A DNA stretch of 64,000 nucleotides from Telluria aromaticivorans (GCF_013003915.1 NZ_JABAIV010000007.1:229283-293282), one strand, 5' to 3'; positions 16,274 through 28,164 are shown, counted from the stretch's first letter. Translations and numbers: made by a program. Notes: generated from the sequence alone by a model not told the origin.

Positions 16274-18217
16274 ATGCTATTTCCAACCCAATTCGACGTC
16301 ATTGTCGTCGGCGGCGGCCATGCCGGCACCGAAGCTGCACTCGCGTCCGCTCGCACCGGTCAAAAGACCCTGCTGCTGACCCACAACATCGAAACTCTGG
16401 GCCAGATGTCCTGCAATCCGTCGATCGGCGGCATCGGCAAGGGCCATCTGGTCAAGGAAGTCGACGCCCTCGGCGGCGCCATGGCCATCGCTACCGATGA
16501 GTCGGGCATCCAGTTTCGCATCCTGAACTCGTCCAAGGGCCCGGCTGTGCGCGCTACCCGCGCCCAGGCCGACCGCATCCTGTACAAGGCAGCGATCCGT
16601 GCGCGCCTGGAAAACCAGCCGAACTTGTGGTTGTTCCAGCAAGCAGTGGACGATTTGATGGTGGAGGGCGATCGCGTGGTCGGCGCCGTCACCCAGGTCG
16701 GCGTGCAGTTTCGCGCCCGCGCGGTGGTGCTGACCGCCGGTACCTTCCTGGACGGGAAGATCCACGTCGGCCTGCAAAGCTATTCTGGTGGCCGCGCCGG
16801 CGATCCGCCGGCGATGTCGCTGTCGAGCCGTTTGAAAGAACTGAAGCTGCCGCAAGGGCGCCTGAAGACCGGCACGCCGCCGCGCATCGATGGCCGCAGC
16901 ATCGATTTCTCGGTGCTGTCCGAACAGCCGGGCGACCTCGATCCGGTGCCGGTGTTCTCGGTCATGGGCAATGCCGCCATGCACCCGCGCCAGGTGCCGT
17001 GCTGGGTGACGCACACCAACGAGCAGACCCACGACATCATTCGCGCCGGTCTCGACCGCAGCCCGATGTACACCGGCGTGATCGAAGGCGTGGGACCGCG
17101 CTATTGCCCGTCGATTGAAGACAAGATCCACCGCTTCGCCACCAAGGAATCGCACCAGATCTTCCTGGAGCCGGAAGGACTCACGACCCATGAGTTCTAC
17201 CCGAACGGGATCTCGACCAGCCTGCCGTTCGACGTGCAGCTGGCCTTGGTGCGCTCGATGAAGGGCATGGAAAACGCCTTCATCCTGCGCCCGGGCTATG
17301 CAATCGAATACGATTATTTCGACCCGCGCGGCCTGAAGGCTTCGCTCGAGACCAAGTCGATCAAGGGCCTGTTCTTCGCCGGCCAGATCAACGGCACCAC
17401 CGGCTACGAAGAAGCGGCGGCCCAGGGCTTGCTGGCTGGCCTGAATGCGGCGCTGCAGACCAAGGAGCAGGACGCTTGGACGCCGGGCCGTTCGGAAGCC
17501 TACCTCGGCGTGCTGGTCGACGACCTGACCACCCAGGGTGTGGCCGAGCCCTACCGTATGTTCACCAGCCGCGCGGAATACCGCCTGTCGCTGCGTGAAG
17601 ACAATGCGGATATGCGCCTGACGGAAATCGGCCGCAAGCTGGGCATCGTGGGCGACGCCCAGTGGGCCGCCTTCGAGACCAAGCGCGAATCCGTCGCCCG
17701 GGAACTCGAGCGCCTGCGCTCGACCTGGGTCAACCCGCGCATCCTGGCAGCCGCCGAATCGGAGCGCGTGGTAGGGCAGGCGATCGAGCGCGAATACAAC
17801 CTGGCCGACCTGCTGCGCCGCCCGGGTGTCCAGTACGACACCCTGATGAGCATGAACGGCATCGAAGGCCAGCCGCTGGCCGGGCCCGGTGTCGAGGATC
17901 CGGCGGTGCGGGAGCAAGTCGAAATTCAGCTGAAATACGCGGGCTACATCGACCGCCAGGCCAAAGAAGTGGAACGTCACGACCACTACGAAAACCTGAA
18001 ATTGCCGGACAACCTGGACTACCTGGACATCGCTGCCCTGTCTTTCGAGGTTCGCCAGAAGCTCGACAAGGCGCGCCCGGAAACGCTGGGCCAGGCCTCG
18101 CGCATTTCGGGCGTGACCCCGGCGGCGATCTCGCTGCTGCTGGTGCACCTGAAAAAACGCGGCGCCAAGGGCTTTAGCACGACAACCACGAACAACGGCA
18201 CGGAGCTGGCTGAATGA
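16274..18217 (+). CDS. mnmG: tRNA uridine-5-carboxymethylaminomethyl modification enzyme MnmG (GidA)
   Basis: FAD-dependent partner of MnmE that installs cmnm5 at U34 of tRNAs reading split codon boxes. 647 residues. FAD motif [21 protein letters not shown], the GidA signatures around [15 protein letters not shown] and [18 protein letters not shown], and the C-terminal helical domain with MNGIEG and KYAGYIDRQ are all present. Length fits the family (about 630-650). Upstream are the parS sites and a TATAAT at 16237-16242 without a good -35. Its stop overlaps rsmG by four bases (ATGA). mnmG commonly lies near bacterial replication origins, which agrees with the origin-like modules 10 kb upstream. 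Confidence 0.97.
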   Translation: MLFPTQFDVIVVGGGHAGTEAALASARTGQKTLLLTHNIETLGQMSCNPSIGGIGKGHLVKEVDALGGAMAIATDESGIQFRILNSSKGPAVRATRAQADRILYKAAIRARLENQPNLWLFQQAVDDLMVEGDRVVGAVTQVGVQFRARAVVLTAGTFLDGKIHVGLQSYSGGRAGDPPAMSLSSRLKELKLPQGRLKTGTPPRIDGRSIDFSVLSEQPGDLDPVPVFSVMGNAAMHPRQVPCWVTHTNEQTHDIIRAGLDRSPMYTGVIEGVGPRYCPSIEDKIHRFATKESHQIFLEPEGLTTHEFYPNGISTSLPFDVQLALVRSMKGMENAFILRPGYAIEYDYFDPRGLKASLETKSIKGLFFAGQINGTTGYEEAAAQGLLAGLNAALQTKEQDAWTPGRSEAYLGVLVDDLTTQGVAEPYRMFTSRAEYRLSLREDNADMRLTEIGRKLGIVGDAQWAAFETKRESVARELERLRSTWVNPRILAAAESERVVGQAIEREYNLADLLRRPGVQYDTLMSMNGIEGQPLAGPGVEDPAVREQVEIQLKYAGYIDRQAKEVERHDHYENLKLPDNLDYLDIAALSFEVRQKLDKARPETLGQASRISGVTPAAISLLLVHLKKRGAKGFSTTTTNNGTELAE

Positions 18218-18873
18218 AGTATTTTGACCGCGCCGCACTGGCGCAGGTACTAAGCCAGGGCATCGACGAGATGCAACTCGGCGTGACCCAGGCGCAGCAG
18301 GAACAGCTGCTCGATTACCTGGCGCTGATGAATAAATGGAACGGCATTTATAACCTGACCTCGCTGCGCGACCCGATGCAGATGGTCACGCACCACCTGC
18401 TCGATTCACTGGCGGCAGTGCCGGCATTCGCAGACGCACGCAATGTGCTGGATGTCGGGGCGGGCGGCGGCTTGCCGGGCATCGTGCTGGCCATCTGCCG
18501 GCCCGACATGCGAGTGTCGATGATCGACACCGTGCACAAGAAAACCGCCTTCCTCAAGCAGGTCAAGGCGGAGCTGGAACTGGCCAACGTCACCGTATAC
18601 ACGATGAAGGTGCAGGAACTTGCCGTGAGCGAAAAATTCGACGTGATTACCTCGCGCGCTTTTGCAGACCTGTCGGATTTCCTGAACTGGTCGGGACACC
18701 TGCTGCTCGACGGCGGGAAATTCATCGCCCTGAAAGGGGTGGCGCCCCCGGAAGAACAGGAGCGCATTCCCGAGGAATGGAAAGTGACCGGCTTGCAGCC
18801 ATTGCAGGTGCCAAAGCTGGGAGCGGAACGCCACCTAGTTTTCGTCGAGCGCGCGAGCGCCGTTTCAAGCTAA
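18214..18873 (+). CDS. rsmG: 16S rRNA (guanine527-N7)-methyltransferase RsmG (GidB)
   Basis: SAM-dependent enzyme that methylates G527 of 16S rRNA; loss typically gives low-level streptomycin resistance. 219 residues. The N-terminal [16 protein letters not shown] and SAM-binding [17 protein letters not shown] segments are typical, with [13 protein letters not shown] and FIALKG downstream. It is translationally coupled to mnmG through ATGA. The 127 bp after it contain palindromes before parA, so parA may have its own promoter. Confidence 0.95.
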   Translation: MKYFDRAALAQVLSQGIDEMQLGVTQAQQEQLLDYLALMNKWNGIYNLTSLRDPMQMVTHHLLDSLAAVPAFADARNVLDVGAGGGLPGIVLAICRPDMRVSMIDTVHKKTAFLKQVKAELELANVTVYTMKVQELAVSEKFDVITSRAFADLSDFLNWSGHLLLDGGKFIALKGVAPPEEQERIPEEWKVTGLQPLQVPKLGAERHLVFVERASAVSS

Positions 18874-18883
18874 ACAGAATAAA

Positions 18884-18953
18884 CCGTATAAATAGTTTAT
18901 ACAGTTTATACAATACGAACCATTAAAATGGTTTGTACGGTATGAACGGTATA
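18884..18953. promoter_or_regulatory. Palindrome-rich leader upstream of parA, possible autoregulatory operator
   Basis: GTATAAA-TAG-TTTATAC (18886-18902) is a perfect 7-bp inverted repeat whose right half AGTTTATAC is repeated at 18903-18911. Next, an 11-bp arm (18914-18924) pairs with 18927-18937 with one G-T wobble, centred on AACCATT-AA-AATGGTT. ACGGTAT then appears twice (18937-18943 and 18946-18952). The AT-rich composition contrasts with the flanking coding DNA. A binding site for ParA, ParB or another regulator of parAB is plausible. Confidence 0.45.
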
Positions 18954-19000
18954 GCGCCTTGCTCATTGCACCGTATCATTGCTTCCACGGATAAGAATAG

Positions 19001-19771
19001 ATGGCGAAGATTTTTTGCGTAGCGAACCAGAAGGGTGGAGTCGGCAAGACCACCACCACCGTCAACTTGTCGGCAGGCCTTGCGAAGCTGGACCAGCGCG
19101 TGCTGCTGGTCGATCTCGACCCGCAGGGCAATGCCACCATGGGGGCCGGCATCAACAAGGCATCCCTGGAAAGCTCAATCTACCAGGTGCTGCTCGGGGA
19201 AGCCGATGTAGCGGGCGCGCGCCTGCGCTCCGAAGCAGGGCGCTTCGACGTGCTGCCCGCCAACCGCGAGCTGGCCGGCGCCGAGGTCGAGATGGTCTCG
19301 CTCGAGAACCGCGAACGCCGCCTCAAGGACGCACTGGCCCTCGTCGCCGAGGACTATGACTTCATCCTGGTCGACTGCCCGCCGGCATTGTCGCTGCTGA
19401 CGCTAAATGGCCTGTGCGCGGCGCATGGCGTGATCATCCCGATGCAGTGCGAGTACTACGCGCTCGAAGGCTTGTCCGACCTGGTCAACACGATCAAGAA
19501 GGTGCACGCCAACCTGAATACCGACCTGCGCATCATCGGCCTGCTGCGCGTGATGTTCGATACGCGCATGACGCTGTCGCAGCAGGTCTCGAGCCAGCTC
19601 GAGCAGCACTTTGGCGACAAGGTATTCAAGACCATCATCCCGCGCAACGTGCGCCTGGCCGAAGCGCCGTCCTACGGCATTCCCGGCGTCGTGTTCGATC
19701 CATCGTCCAAGGGTGCCCAGGCCTACATCGCCTTCGGCGCCGAAATGGTCGAACGCATCAAGACCATGTAA
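19001..19771 (+). CDS. parA: Chromosome partitioning ATPase ParA (Soj)
   Basis: Walker-type ATPase that binds DNA non-specifically and, with ParB-parS, moves newly replicated origins apart. 256 residues, starting MAKIFCVANQKGGVGKTTTT with the deviant Walker A (signature Lys before GGVGKTT), then LLVDLDPQGNATMGAG, ILVDCPPALSLLTLNGL and the C-terminal surface helix. The size matches chromosomal ParA proteins, which lack the N-terminal HTH of plasmid types. parB follows after 25 bp. Confidence 0.95.
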   Translation: MAKIFCVANQKGGVGKTTTTVNLSAGLAKLDQRVLLVDLDPQGNATMGAGINKASLESSIYQVLLGEADVAGARLRSEAGRFDVLPANRELAGAEVEMVSLENRERRLKDALALVAEDYDFILVDCPPALSLLTLNGLCAAHGVIIPMQCEYYALEGLSDLVNTIKKVHANLNTDLRIIGLLRVMFDTRMTLSQQVSSQLEQHFGDKVFKTIIPRNVRLAEAPSYGIPGVVFDPSSKGAQAYIAFGAEMVERIKTM

Positions 19772-19796
19772 TCCAGAAAAGAGAGCTGACACAGAA

Positions 19797-20669
19797 ATGG
19801 CAACCAAAAAACTGAAAGGCCTCGGCCGCGGACTCGACGCCCTGCTGGGCGGCGACAGCGAGCCGGCCCCGGCCAGCGCACCCTCGTCGCTGCCGATCAC
19901 TCAGATCCAGGCCGGCAAGTACCAGCCGCGCACCCGCATGGACGAAACCTCGCTGAGCGAGCTGGCCGCGTCGATCAAGACCCAGGGCATCATGCAGCCG
20001 GTGCTGGTGCGTCCGCTGGGGGAGGGAGCGAAAGTGCCTTACGAGATCATCGCCGGCGAGCGGCGCTTCCGCGCTGCGCAAATGGCCGGCCTGGATGAAA
20101 TCCCGGTACTGGTGCGCGACGTCGACGACCAGTCCGCCGCGGCCATGGCCCTGATCGAGAACATCCAGCGCGAAGACCTGAACCCGCTGGAAGAAGCGCA
20201 GGGCATCCAGCGCCTGATCAACGACTTCAATTTCACCCATGAGCAGGCCGCCAGCGCCGTCGGCCGCTCGCGCAGTGCGGTATCGAACCTGTTGCGCCTG
20301 ATTAACCTGGCCTCGCCGGTCCAGACCATGCTGATGGCGGGCGACATCGACATGGGCCATGCCCGTGCCTTGCTCGCCGTCGACAGCGCGCACCAGATCA
20401 CCCTGGCCAACCAGGTGATCGCCAAGCGCCTGTCGGTACGCGAAACCGAAAAGCTGGTGGCGCGTGCGATCGAGGAAGAGGCGAGCCCGGCAGCTGCGGC
20501 GCGCGCCAAGGACAAGCCGGGCGACATCGTGCGCCTGGAAGAAGAACTGTCGGACAAGCTCGCCACCCCGGTGATGTTCAAGATGGGCACCAAGGGCAAG
20601 GGGCAATTGATCATCGACTTCGCCGACCTCGACATCCTCGATGGTGTGCTGGCGCGCCTGCGCGCATAA
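19797..20669 (+). CDS. parB: Chromosome partitioning protein ParB (Spo0J)
   Basis: CTP-dependent parS-binding clamp of 290 residues. KKLKGLGRGLDALLG at the N-terminus is the ParA-stimulating peptide. The CTPase/ParB-N domain includes IQAGKYQPR and the GERRFRAAQMAG box. The central helix-turn-helix reads FTHEQAASAVGRSRSAVSNLLRLINL, and the C-terminus ends in a dimerisation domain. The frame continues upstream into parA, but the ATG at 19797 matches the conserved start. Three of its sites lie 3.6 kb upstream. Confidence 0.95.
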   Translation: MATKKLKGLGRGLDALLGGDSEPAPASAPSSLPITQIQAGKYQPRTRMDETSLSELAASIKTQGIMQPVLVRPLGEGAKVPYEIIAGERRFRAAQMAGLDEIPVLVRDVDDQSAAAMALIENIQREDLNPLEEAQGIQRLINDFNFTHEQAASAVGRSRSAVSNLLRLINLASPVQTMLMAGDIDMGHARALLAVDSAHQITLANQVIAKRLSVRETEKLVARAIEEEASPAAAARAKDKPGDIVRLEEELSDKLATPVMFKMGTKGKGQLIIDFADLDILDGVLARLRA

Positions 20670-20695
20670 GACGCAAGCTTCGCAATCTTCTATAT

Positions 20696-20824
20696 GTAGC
20701 GTGGGCAGATTCTGCCCACGCGTTCAACAGACGTGTGCATCTCGCAGTGCAATATTCACCAGCCGCTTGAACGCGTGGGCAAGGTAGTTCAGGCCAGTGG
20801 CCTGAACTACGAATTGCCCACCCT
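20696..20824. repeat. Dispersed inverted repeat, copy 2
   Basis: Begins GTAGCGTGGGCAG and ends CTGCCCACC-like (GCCCACCCT), with internal hairpins GTGGGCAGATTCTGCCCAC and GTAGTTCAGGCCAGTGGCCTGAACTAC-type arms and facing CGCGTTCAA/TTGAACGCG inner arms. Diverged from copy 1 but the same layout. It lies between parB and the atp promoter. The remaining ~120 bp of this gap up to the promoter show nothing clear. Confidence 0.7.
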
Positions 20825-20945
20825 CGAGCCGCAGGTCATGCACATGCCTACCTCATCTGTTAAGTATCTGAAAAGATAGAGTTTTCAGCACTTTTTCTGT
20901 TGCTTTCAGCGCATCTTTACGGGGCAGTTATAAGTCCGGAAACGT

Positions 20946-20975
20946 TTGACTCGCGTCCGTATAACCACTTATAAT
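20946..20975 (+). promoter_or_regulatory. Sigma70-type promoter of the atp operon
   Basis: TTGACT (20946-20951) and a perfect TATAAT (20970-20975) with an 18-bp spacer, 66 bp upstream of the atpI start. It is the best promoter match I found in the window and is placed as expected for a highly expressed operon. Confidence 0.75.
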
Positions 20976-21041
20976 CCCGCTGATTCGTGTAATTACCACA
21001 TCGTAACTCGTCCCAATGCGCTAGCGCGGAATAAGAAAAAC

Positions 21042-21380
21042 ATGCTGCGCATCGTCTCCCTGCAATTGTTGGCAACGGTAGTCGTCGGCCTCATCGCCGC
21101 ACTGCTGGGGGGACTGGCTGCGATGTTTTCTGCGGTATTGGGCGGATTGTGCTGTGTAGTGCCCAATGCAATCATGGCGGTTCGCCTGTATGCCGGTACC
21201 CAAAGGCCGGGCGGCGCGAGCCCCGTGACATTCTTCATCTGGGAATTTGTAAAGATTGCGTTGACGCTTGCGCTCCTGTTCGCAAGCGCCAAGTTGTACC
21301 ACGACCTGAACTGGCTGGCCTTGTTGGCCGGGTTCATCGTGGCGCTGAAAAGTTACATCATCTTATTATTTAGGCACTGA
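21042..21380 (+). CDS. atpI: ATP synthase subunit I (AtpI)
   Basis: A 112-residue membrane protein with four hydrophobic segments ([76 protein letters not shown]). AtpI helps assemble the c-ring and is the usual first gene of proteobacterial atp operons. The frame extends upstream, but the ATG at 21042 lies after the predicted promoter and starts the conserved sequence. atpB starts three bases after its stop. Confidence 0.85.
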   Translation: MLRIVSLQLLATVVVGLIAALLGGLAAMFSAVLGGLCCVVPNAIMAVRLYAGTQRPGGASPVTFFIWEFVKIALTLALLFASAKLYHDLNWLALLAGFIVALKSYIILLFRH

Positions 21381-21382
21381 TA

Positions 21383-22222
21383 ATGGCGAATCCAACCGTA
21401 GAAGGCGCAGCAGCTCACGCGCCCACCGCTTCAGAATACATCAAACACCACCTGGGTCACCTGTCGAACCAGCATCAAAACGGTCCGGTCGATTTTTCCG
21501 TCGTTCACTACGACACGCTGTTCTGGTCGATCGCCATGGGCGTGCTCGGCTGCCTGATCATGTGGATGGCTGCGCGTCGCGCCACGTCCGGCGTGCCGGG
21601 CCGTTTCCAGGCCGCGGTCGAGATGCTGGTCGAGATGGTGGAAGACCAGTCGAAGTCGATCGTTCATGGCGACCGCAGCTTCATCGCGCCGGCTGCACTG
21701 ACCGTGTTCGTCTGGGTTGCCCTGATGAACTCGCTGGACTTCCTGCCGGTCGACATGTTCTCTTACCTGTTCAGCCTGGCCGGTGTGGAAAACATCTTCC
21801 CGTATCACCGCGTGGTTCCGACCGCAGACCTGAACGGCACCATCGGCATTTCGCTCGGCGTGCTCATCCTGATGCTGTACTACGGCATCAAGGTCAAGGG
21901 CCTGGGCGGCTGGCTCCACGAACTGTTTGCAGCACCGTTTGGCATCTGGATGGCGCCGTTCAACCTCCTGCTGAACATCATCGAATACGCAGCAAAAATG
22001 GTGTCGCTCGGTATGCGACTGTTCGGCAACATGTTCGCCGGCGAGCTGCTGTTCTTATTGATCGCTTTGCTTGGTTCGACCGCCACCATCTTTGGTTTCG
22101 TCGGCCAGGTAATCGCAGGCTCGATCTGGGCGATCTTCCACATCCTGATCGTGTTCCTGCAGGCCTTCATCTTCATGATGCTGACGCTTGTGTACCTCGG
22201 TCAGGCTCACGAAGGCCACTGA
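21383..22222 (+). CDS. atpB: ATP synthase Fo subunit a
   Basis: Proton-channel subunit of Fo, 279 residues, multi-spanning. [25 protein letters not shown] contains the essential stator Arg. [16 protein letters not shown] and the final [27 protein letters not shown] match the family. The N-terminal ~45 residues (His- and Gln-rich) are typical of betaproteobacterial forms. It acts with the c-ring to couple proton flow to rotation. Confidence 0.96.
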   Translation: MANPTVEGAAAHAPTASEYIKHHLGHLSNQHQNGPVDFSVVHYDTLFWSIAMGVLGCLIMWMAARRATSGVPGRFQAAVEMLVEMVEDQSKSIVHGDRSFIAPAALTVFVWVALMNSLDFLPVDMFSYLFSLAGVENIFPYHRVVPTADLNGTIGISLGVLILMLYYGIKVKGLGGWLHELFAAPFGIWMAPFNLLLNIIEYAAKMVSLGMRLFGNMFAGELLFLLIALLGSTATIFGFVGQVIAGSIWAIFHILIVFLQAFIFMMLTLVYLGQAHEGH

Positions 22223-22305
22223 TCGGCGCCGCAAGCATCGAACAGATAGTGGTTGTAAAGAAGTTGTAGTTTTTAATCTAGTTTTCAATTTAACTTTTGG
22301 AGTAA

Positions 22306-22557
<252 letters not shown>

Positions 22558-22582
22558 TATCAGGACAGCCTGGTTTTGAAGG

Positions 22583-22603
22583 GCCGAACCATCACGGTTC
22601 GGC
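22583..22603 (+). promoter_or_regulatory. Hairpin between atpE and atpF
   Basis: Perfect stem GCCGAACC/GGTTCGGC with loop ATCAC, then TTTTT starting six bases later. The offset T-run makes it at most a weak terminator; it could also stabilise the atpE 3' end. Either would favour extra c subunit over b and F1 subunits. Confidence 0.5.
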
Positions 22604-22630
22604 ATCCGTTTTTGTGAGAAGGAAAATACC

Positions 22631-23101
22631 GTGAACCTTAACGCAACGATGTTTGCACAGCTCGTGGTCTTCCTCATCCTGGCGGGCTTCACGATGAAAT
22701 TCGTGTGGCCTCCACTGATGAAAGCGCTCGACGAGCGCGCTGAGAGGATTGCGAATGGCCTGGCCGCTGCTGACCGTGGCAAGGCCGACCTGGCCGCCGC
22801 TGAAAAGCGCGTGCAGGCTGAAATGGCAGGCGCCCGTGACGAAGTCCAGAAGCGCATTGTCGACGCCGAGAAGCGCGCTGCCCAGATCATCGACGCAGCC
22901 AAGCTGACCGCTAACGAAGAAGCCGCCCGTATTGTCGCCGCCGCACAGGCCGACGCCGAGCAGCAAGTGACCCGTGCCCGCGAAGAACTGCGTGGCCAGG
23001 TTGCCACGCTGGCAGTGCAAGGCGCCGAGCAGATCCTGAAGCGCGAAGTGAACGCAGCGGCCCATGCCGACCTGCTGTCGAAACTGTCGACCGAGCTCTG
23101 A
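22631..23101 (+). CDS. atpF: ATP synthase Fo subunit b
   Basis: Peripheral-stalk subunit, 156 residues: one N-terminal membrane helix ([23 protein letters not shown]) and a long Ala/Glu/Lys-rich helix that dimerises and binds delta. The start is GTG at 22631, with AGAAGGAAAA upstream; the protein begins [10 protein letters not shown] as in relatives. The stop is two bases before atpH. Confidence 0.95.
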   Translation: MNLNATMFAQLVVFLILAGFTMKFVWPPLMKALDERAERIANGLAAADRGKADLAAAEKRVQAEMAGARDEVQKRIVDAEKRAAQIIDAAKLTANEEAARIVAAAQADAEQQVTRAREELRGQVATLAVQGAEQILKREVNAAAHADLLSKLSTEL

Positions 23102-23103
23102 TC

Positions 23104-23637
23104 ATGGCAGAAATCGCAACCGTCGCCCGCCCTTACGCCGAAGCGCTGTTCCGTGTTGCCCAGTCGGGCGACATGGCGGCGTGGTCTGCCATCGCATCGG
23201 AACTGGGCCAGATTGGGGCCAATCCGGACGTGCAGGCCTTCGCCAGCAATCCGAACGTCACGCCGGCACAGCTGGGCGACACGATTGCGTCCCTGGTCAA
23301 GTCGCCGCTGAACGCCGAAGCGAAGAACTTTATCGCGATGCTGGCCGAAAACGGCCGCGTCAACGTGCTGCCGGCGATCGCCGTCCAGTTTGCGGCCTTG
23401 AAGAACGCCCACGAAGGCGCCGCCGATGCGGCCGTCCATAGTGCGTTCGAGATCTCGGGTGACCAGCTGGCCCAGCTGGTCGCTACGCTGGAAAAGAAAT
23501 TTGGCCGCAAGCTGAACCCAACGGTAACAGTGGATCCTTCGCTGATCGGTGGTGTGCGCGTGGTCGTCGGCGACGAAGTGCTCGATACCTCGGTGCGCGC
23601 CAAGCTGCAACAGATGCATGTTGCGCTGGTGTCGTAA
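23104..23637 (+). CDS. atpH: ATP synthase F1 subunit delta
   Basis: 177-residue subunit joining the b-dimer stalk to the top of F1. The N-terminal helical bundle begins [18 protein letters not shown]. The C-terminal conserved segment [33 protein letters not shown] is the family hallmark. It is immediately preceded by atpF and followed by a 72-bp spacer with TTAGGAGTTAG before atpA. Confidence 0.95.
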   Translation: MAEIATVARPYAEALFRVAQSGDMAAWSAIASELGQIGANPDVQAFASNPNVTPAQLGDTIASLVKSPLNAEAKNFIAMLAENGRVNVLPAIAVQFAALKNAHEGAADAAVHSAFEISGDQLAQLVATLEKKFGRKLNPTVTVDPSLIGGVRVVVGDEVLDTSVRAKLQQMHVALVS

Positions 23638-23709
23638 CCGAACATCGCATTTCGCCCGCCCGCGCCGCGCCCTTGCCCTACGCATCAAAAACATTAGGAG
23701 TTAGCACTC

Positions 23710-25251
23710 ATGCAACTTAATTCATCTGAAATCAGCGAACTGATCAAGAGCCGCATCCAGGGCCTCGAGGGTTCGGCTGACGTTCGCAATCAAGGCACGG
23801 TGATCTCCGTCGCCGACGGTATCTGCCGCATCCACGGTCTGTCGGACGTGATGCAGGGCGAGATGCTGGAATTCCCTGGCAACACCTTCGGCCTGGCGAT
23901 GAACCTCGAGCGCGACTCGGTCGGTTCGGTCATCCTGGGTGCCTACGAGCACATCTCGGAAGGCGACATCGTCAAGACCACCGGCCGCATCCTGGAAGTG
24001 CCGATCGGTCCTGAACTGCGTGGCCGCGTGGTCAATGCGCTGGGCCAGCCGATTGACGGCAAGGGTCCGATCGCCACCACCCTGACCGCCCCGATCGAAA
24101 AGATCGCCCCGGGCGTGATCGCCCGCGAATCGGTCTCGCAGCCTATGCAGACCGGCATCAAGTCGATCGACGCAATGGTGCCGATCGGCCGTGGCCAGCG
24201 CGAGCTGATCATTGGCGACCGCCAGACCGGCAAGTCGGCTGTTGCGGTTGATGCGATCATCAACCAAAAAGGCCAGGGCGTCACCTGCGTGTACGTCGCG
24301 ATCGGCCAGAAGGCTTCGACGATCAAGAACATCGTGCGCTCGCTGGAAACGCACGGCGCAATGGAATACACCATCGTCGTCGCCGCTTCGGCGTCGGAAT
24401 CGGCAGCGATGCAATACATCTCGGCCTACTCGGGCTGCGCGATGGGCGAATACTTCCGCGACCGCGGCGAAGACGCACTGATCGTATACGATGACCTGTC
24501 GAAGCAAGCCGTCGCTTATCGCCAGATCTCGCTGCTGCTGCGCCGCCCACCAGGCCGCGAAGCCTATCCAGGCGACGTGTTCTACCTGCACAGCCGCCTG
24601 CTCGAGCGCGCAGCACGCGTGAACGCCGACTACGTGACCAAGTTCACCAACGGCGCCGTCACCGGCAAGACCGGTTCGCTGACCGCACTGCCGATCATCG
24701 AAACCCAGGCGGGCGACGTCTCGGCCTTCGTGCCGACCAACGTGATTTCGATTACCGACGGCCAGATCTTCCTGGAGACCTCGCTGTTCAACGCCGGTAT
24801 CCGTCCTGCGATCAACGCCGGTATCTCGGTGTCGCGCGTCGGTGGTGCAGCACAGACCAAGGTCATCAAGAACCTGTCGGGCGGTATCCGTACCGACCTG
24901 GCCCAGTACCGTGAGCTGGCTGCGTTCGCGCAGTTCGCATCGGACCTGGATGAATCGACCCGCAAGCAGCTGGACCGTGGCGCGCGCGTCACCGAACTGC
25001 TGAAGCAGCCGCAGTTCTCGCCGCTGTCGACCTCGCTGATGGCCGCATCGCTGTTCGCCGTCAACAAAGGCTACCTGGACGACATCGAAGTCAAGAAAGT
25101 GCTGCCATTCGAGCACGGCCTGCACAACTTCCTGAAGTCGGGCCACGCTGCCCTGATGGCGAAGATCGACGACACCAAGCAACTGGACAAGGACGGCGAA
25201 GCTGCGCTGGCCGCTGCCATTGCTGATTTCAAGAAATCCGGCGCATATTAA
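23710..25251 (+). CDS. atpA: ATP synthase F1 subunit alpha
   Basis: Non-catalytic nucleotide-binding subunit, 513 residues, the same length as in E. coli. The P-loop [15 protein letters not shown] lies near residue 170. [47 protein letters not shown] is the diagnostic stretch, and the Arg finger region is in [18 protein letters not shown] lies eight bases before the ATG. It alternates with beta in the F1 hexamer. Confidence 0.97.
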   Translation: MQLNSSEISELIKSRIQGLEGSADVRNQGTVISVADGICRIHGLSDVMQGEMLEFPGNTFGLAMNLERDSVGSVILGAYEHISEGDIVKTTGRILEVPIGPELRGRVVNALGQPIDGKGPIATTLTAPIEKIAPGVIARESVSQPMQTGIKSIDAMVPIGRGQRELIIGDRQTGKSAVAVDAIINQKGQGVTCVYVAIGQKASTIKNIVRSLETHGAMEYTIVVAASASESAAMQYISAYSGCAMGEYFRDRGEDALIVYDDLSKQAVAYRQISLLLRRPPGREAYPGDVFYLHSRLLERAARVNADYVTKFTNGAVTGKTGSLTALPIIETQAGDVSAFVPTNVISITDGQIFLETSLFNAGIRPAINAGISVSRVGGAAQTKVIKNLSGGIRTDLAQYRELAAFAQFASDLDESTRKQLDRGARVTELLKQPQFSPLSTSLMAASLFAVNKGYLDDIEVKKVLPFEHGLHNFLKSGHAALMAKIDDTKQLDKDGEAALAAAIADFKKSGAY

Positions 25252-25307
25252 TCGTCAAACCGGCGTCGTGCGAGCACGGCGCCGGTGCGCGGAAGGAGTA
25301 AGGACTC

Positions 25308-26183
25308 ATGGCAGCAGGCAAAGAGATTCGTGGCAAGATCAAGAGCGTAGAAAATACGAAGAAGATCACCAAGGCGATGGAAATGGTCGCCGCATCGAAA
25401 ATGCGCAAGGCGCAGGACCGTATGCGCGCAGCCCGTCCCTATAGTGACAAGGTTCGTAACATCACCGCCAATCTGGCCGGCGCAAACCCGGAGTACACGC
25501 ACCCGTTCATGGCGCAAGCCAAGCACGTGCAGGCGAAGGCTGTGGGCTTCATCGTCGTCACGACCGACAAGGGTCTGTGCGGCGGCATGAACACCAACAT
25601 CCTGCGCCAGGTGACCGTCAAGGCGCGCGAGCAGGAACAAGCGGGTAACCGCGTCGAGGCAGTTGCCATTGGCAACAAGGGCCTCGGTTTCCTGAACCGC
25701 CTGGGCATGAAGCTGGTGTCGCAAGCCACCCAGCTCGGCGATACGCCGCACCTGGAAAAGCTGATCGGCCCGGTCAAAGTGATGCTGGACGCGTACCAGG
25801 AAGGCAAGCTCGATGCTGTCTACCTGTGCTACACCAAGTTCATCAACACGATGAAGCAGGAACCGATGGTCGAACAGCTGCTGCCGCTGCCGGCCAAGCA
25901 CCTGCAGACCGAAGCGGGCGCGCACAGCTGGGACTACATCTACGAACCGGAACCGCAAGTCGTCATCGACGAGTTGCTGGTGCGTTACGTGGAAGCGCTG
26001 GTGTACCAGGCGGTGGCAGAAAACCTGGCGTCCGAGCAATCGGCGCGCATGGTTGCGATGAAGGCCGCGAGCGATAACGCCGGCAGTGTCATCAGCGACC
26101 TGAAGCTGGTCTACAACAAGACCCGCCAGGCTGCGATTACCAAAGAACTCTCCGAGATCGTGTCGGGCGCTGCAGCAGTCTAA
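25308..26183 (+). CDS. atpG: ATP synthase F1 subunit gamma
   Basis: Central rotor shaft, 291 residues. The N-terminal helix begins [35 protein letters not shown], followed by [11 protein letters not shown]. The C-terminal helix [46 protein letters not shown] inserts into the alpha-beta ring. GGAAGGAG precedes the ATG. A 126-bp spacer with an inverted repeat separates it from atpD, longer than other gaps in the operon. Confidence 0.96.
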   Translation: MAAGKEIRGKIKSVENTKKITKAMEMVAASKMRKAQDRMRAARPYSDKVRNITANLAGANPEYTHPFMAQAKHVQAKAVGFIVVTTDKGLCGGMNTNILRQVTVKAREQEQAGNRVEAVAIGNKGLGFLNRLGMKLVSQATQLGDTPHLEKLIGPVKVMLDAYQEGKLDAVYLCYTKFINTMKQEPMVEQLLPLPAKHLQTEAGAHSWDYIYEPEPQVVIDELLVRYVEALVYQAVAENLASEQSARMVAMKAASDNAGSVISDLKLVYNKTRQAAITKELSEIVSGAAAV

Positions 26184-26190
26184 AAAACAT

Positions 26191-26237
26191 TTGGGGAAAG
26201 AGTTAAGCGAGCGTAGCGAGCGGTACTCTGTCCCCAA
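26191..26237. repeat. Imperfect palindrome between atpG and atpD
   Basis: TTGGGGA-A-AGAGT at the left faces ACTCT-G-TCCCCAA at the right, with an imperfect GCGAGCG/CGAGCG centre. It starts seven bases after the atpG stop. The ends resemble the TTGGGGxCAGAGT repeats linked to Y1 transposases in other proteobacteria (recalled, not checked). It differs from the GTAGGGTGGGC family. Confidence 0.5.
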
Positions 26238-26255
26238 CTGACCATAACTGACTAA

Positions 26256-27716
<1,461 letters not shown>

Positions 27717-27741
27717 GCTGGTTTCTTAACCTAGGACAGAC

Positions 27742-28164
27742 ATGGCAAACACTATGCAAGTGGACGTGGTCTCGGCCGAAGCGCAGATCTTCTCCGGCCT
27801 GGCCGAATTCGTCACGCTGCCGGGTGAAGCTGGTGAGCTGGGTATCTACCCGAAGCACACCCCGCTGATCACGCGCATCCGTCCGGGCGCCGTGCGCATC
27901 CAGAAGGCTGGCGGCGGCGAAGAGTTTGTCTTCGTGGCCGGCGGTATCCTCGAAGTGCAGCCGAACGGCGTGACCGTGCTGGCCGACACCGCGATCCGCG
28001 GTGGCGACCTGGACGAAGCGAAGGCGCTGGAAGCCAAGAAGCAGGCCGAAGAGCTGATGCTGAACAAGGAATCGAAGATCGACTACGCGAAAGCCCAGGC
28101 CGAAATGGCCGCGGCGATCGCGCAGCTGGCTGCGATCCAGAAGCTGCGTTCGCGCGGCCGCTGA
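27742..28164 (+). CDS. atpC: ATP synthase F1 subunit epsilon
   Basis: 140 residues. The N-terminal beta-sandwich carries [47 protein letters not shown], followed by a two-helix C-terminal domain ending [17 protein letters not shown]. It couples rotor to F1 and inhibits ATP hydrolysis. Last gene of the operon, followed by an intrinsic terminator 33 bp downstream. Confidence 0.96.
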   Translation: MANTMQVDVVSAEAQIFSGLAEFVTLPGEAGELGIYPKHTPLITRIRPGAVRIQKAGGGEEFVFVAGGILEVQPNGVTVLADTAIRGGDLDEAKALEAKKQAEELMLNKESKIDYAKAQAEMAAAIAQLAAIQKLRSRGR

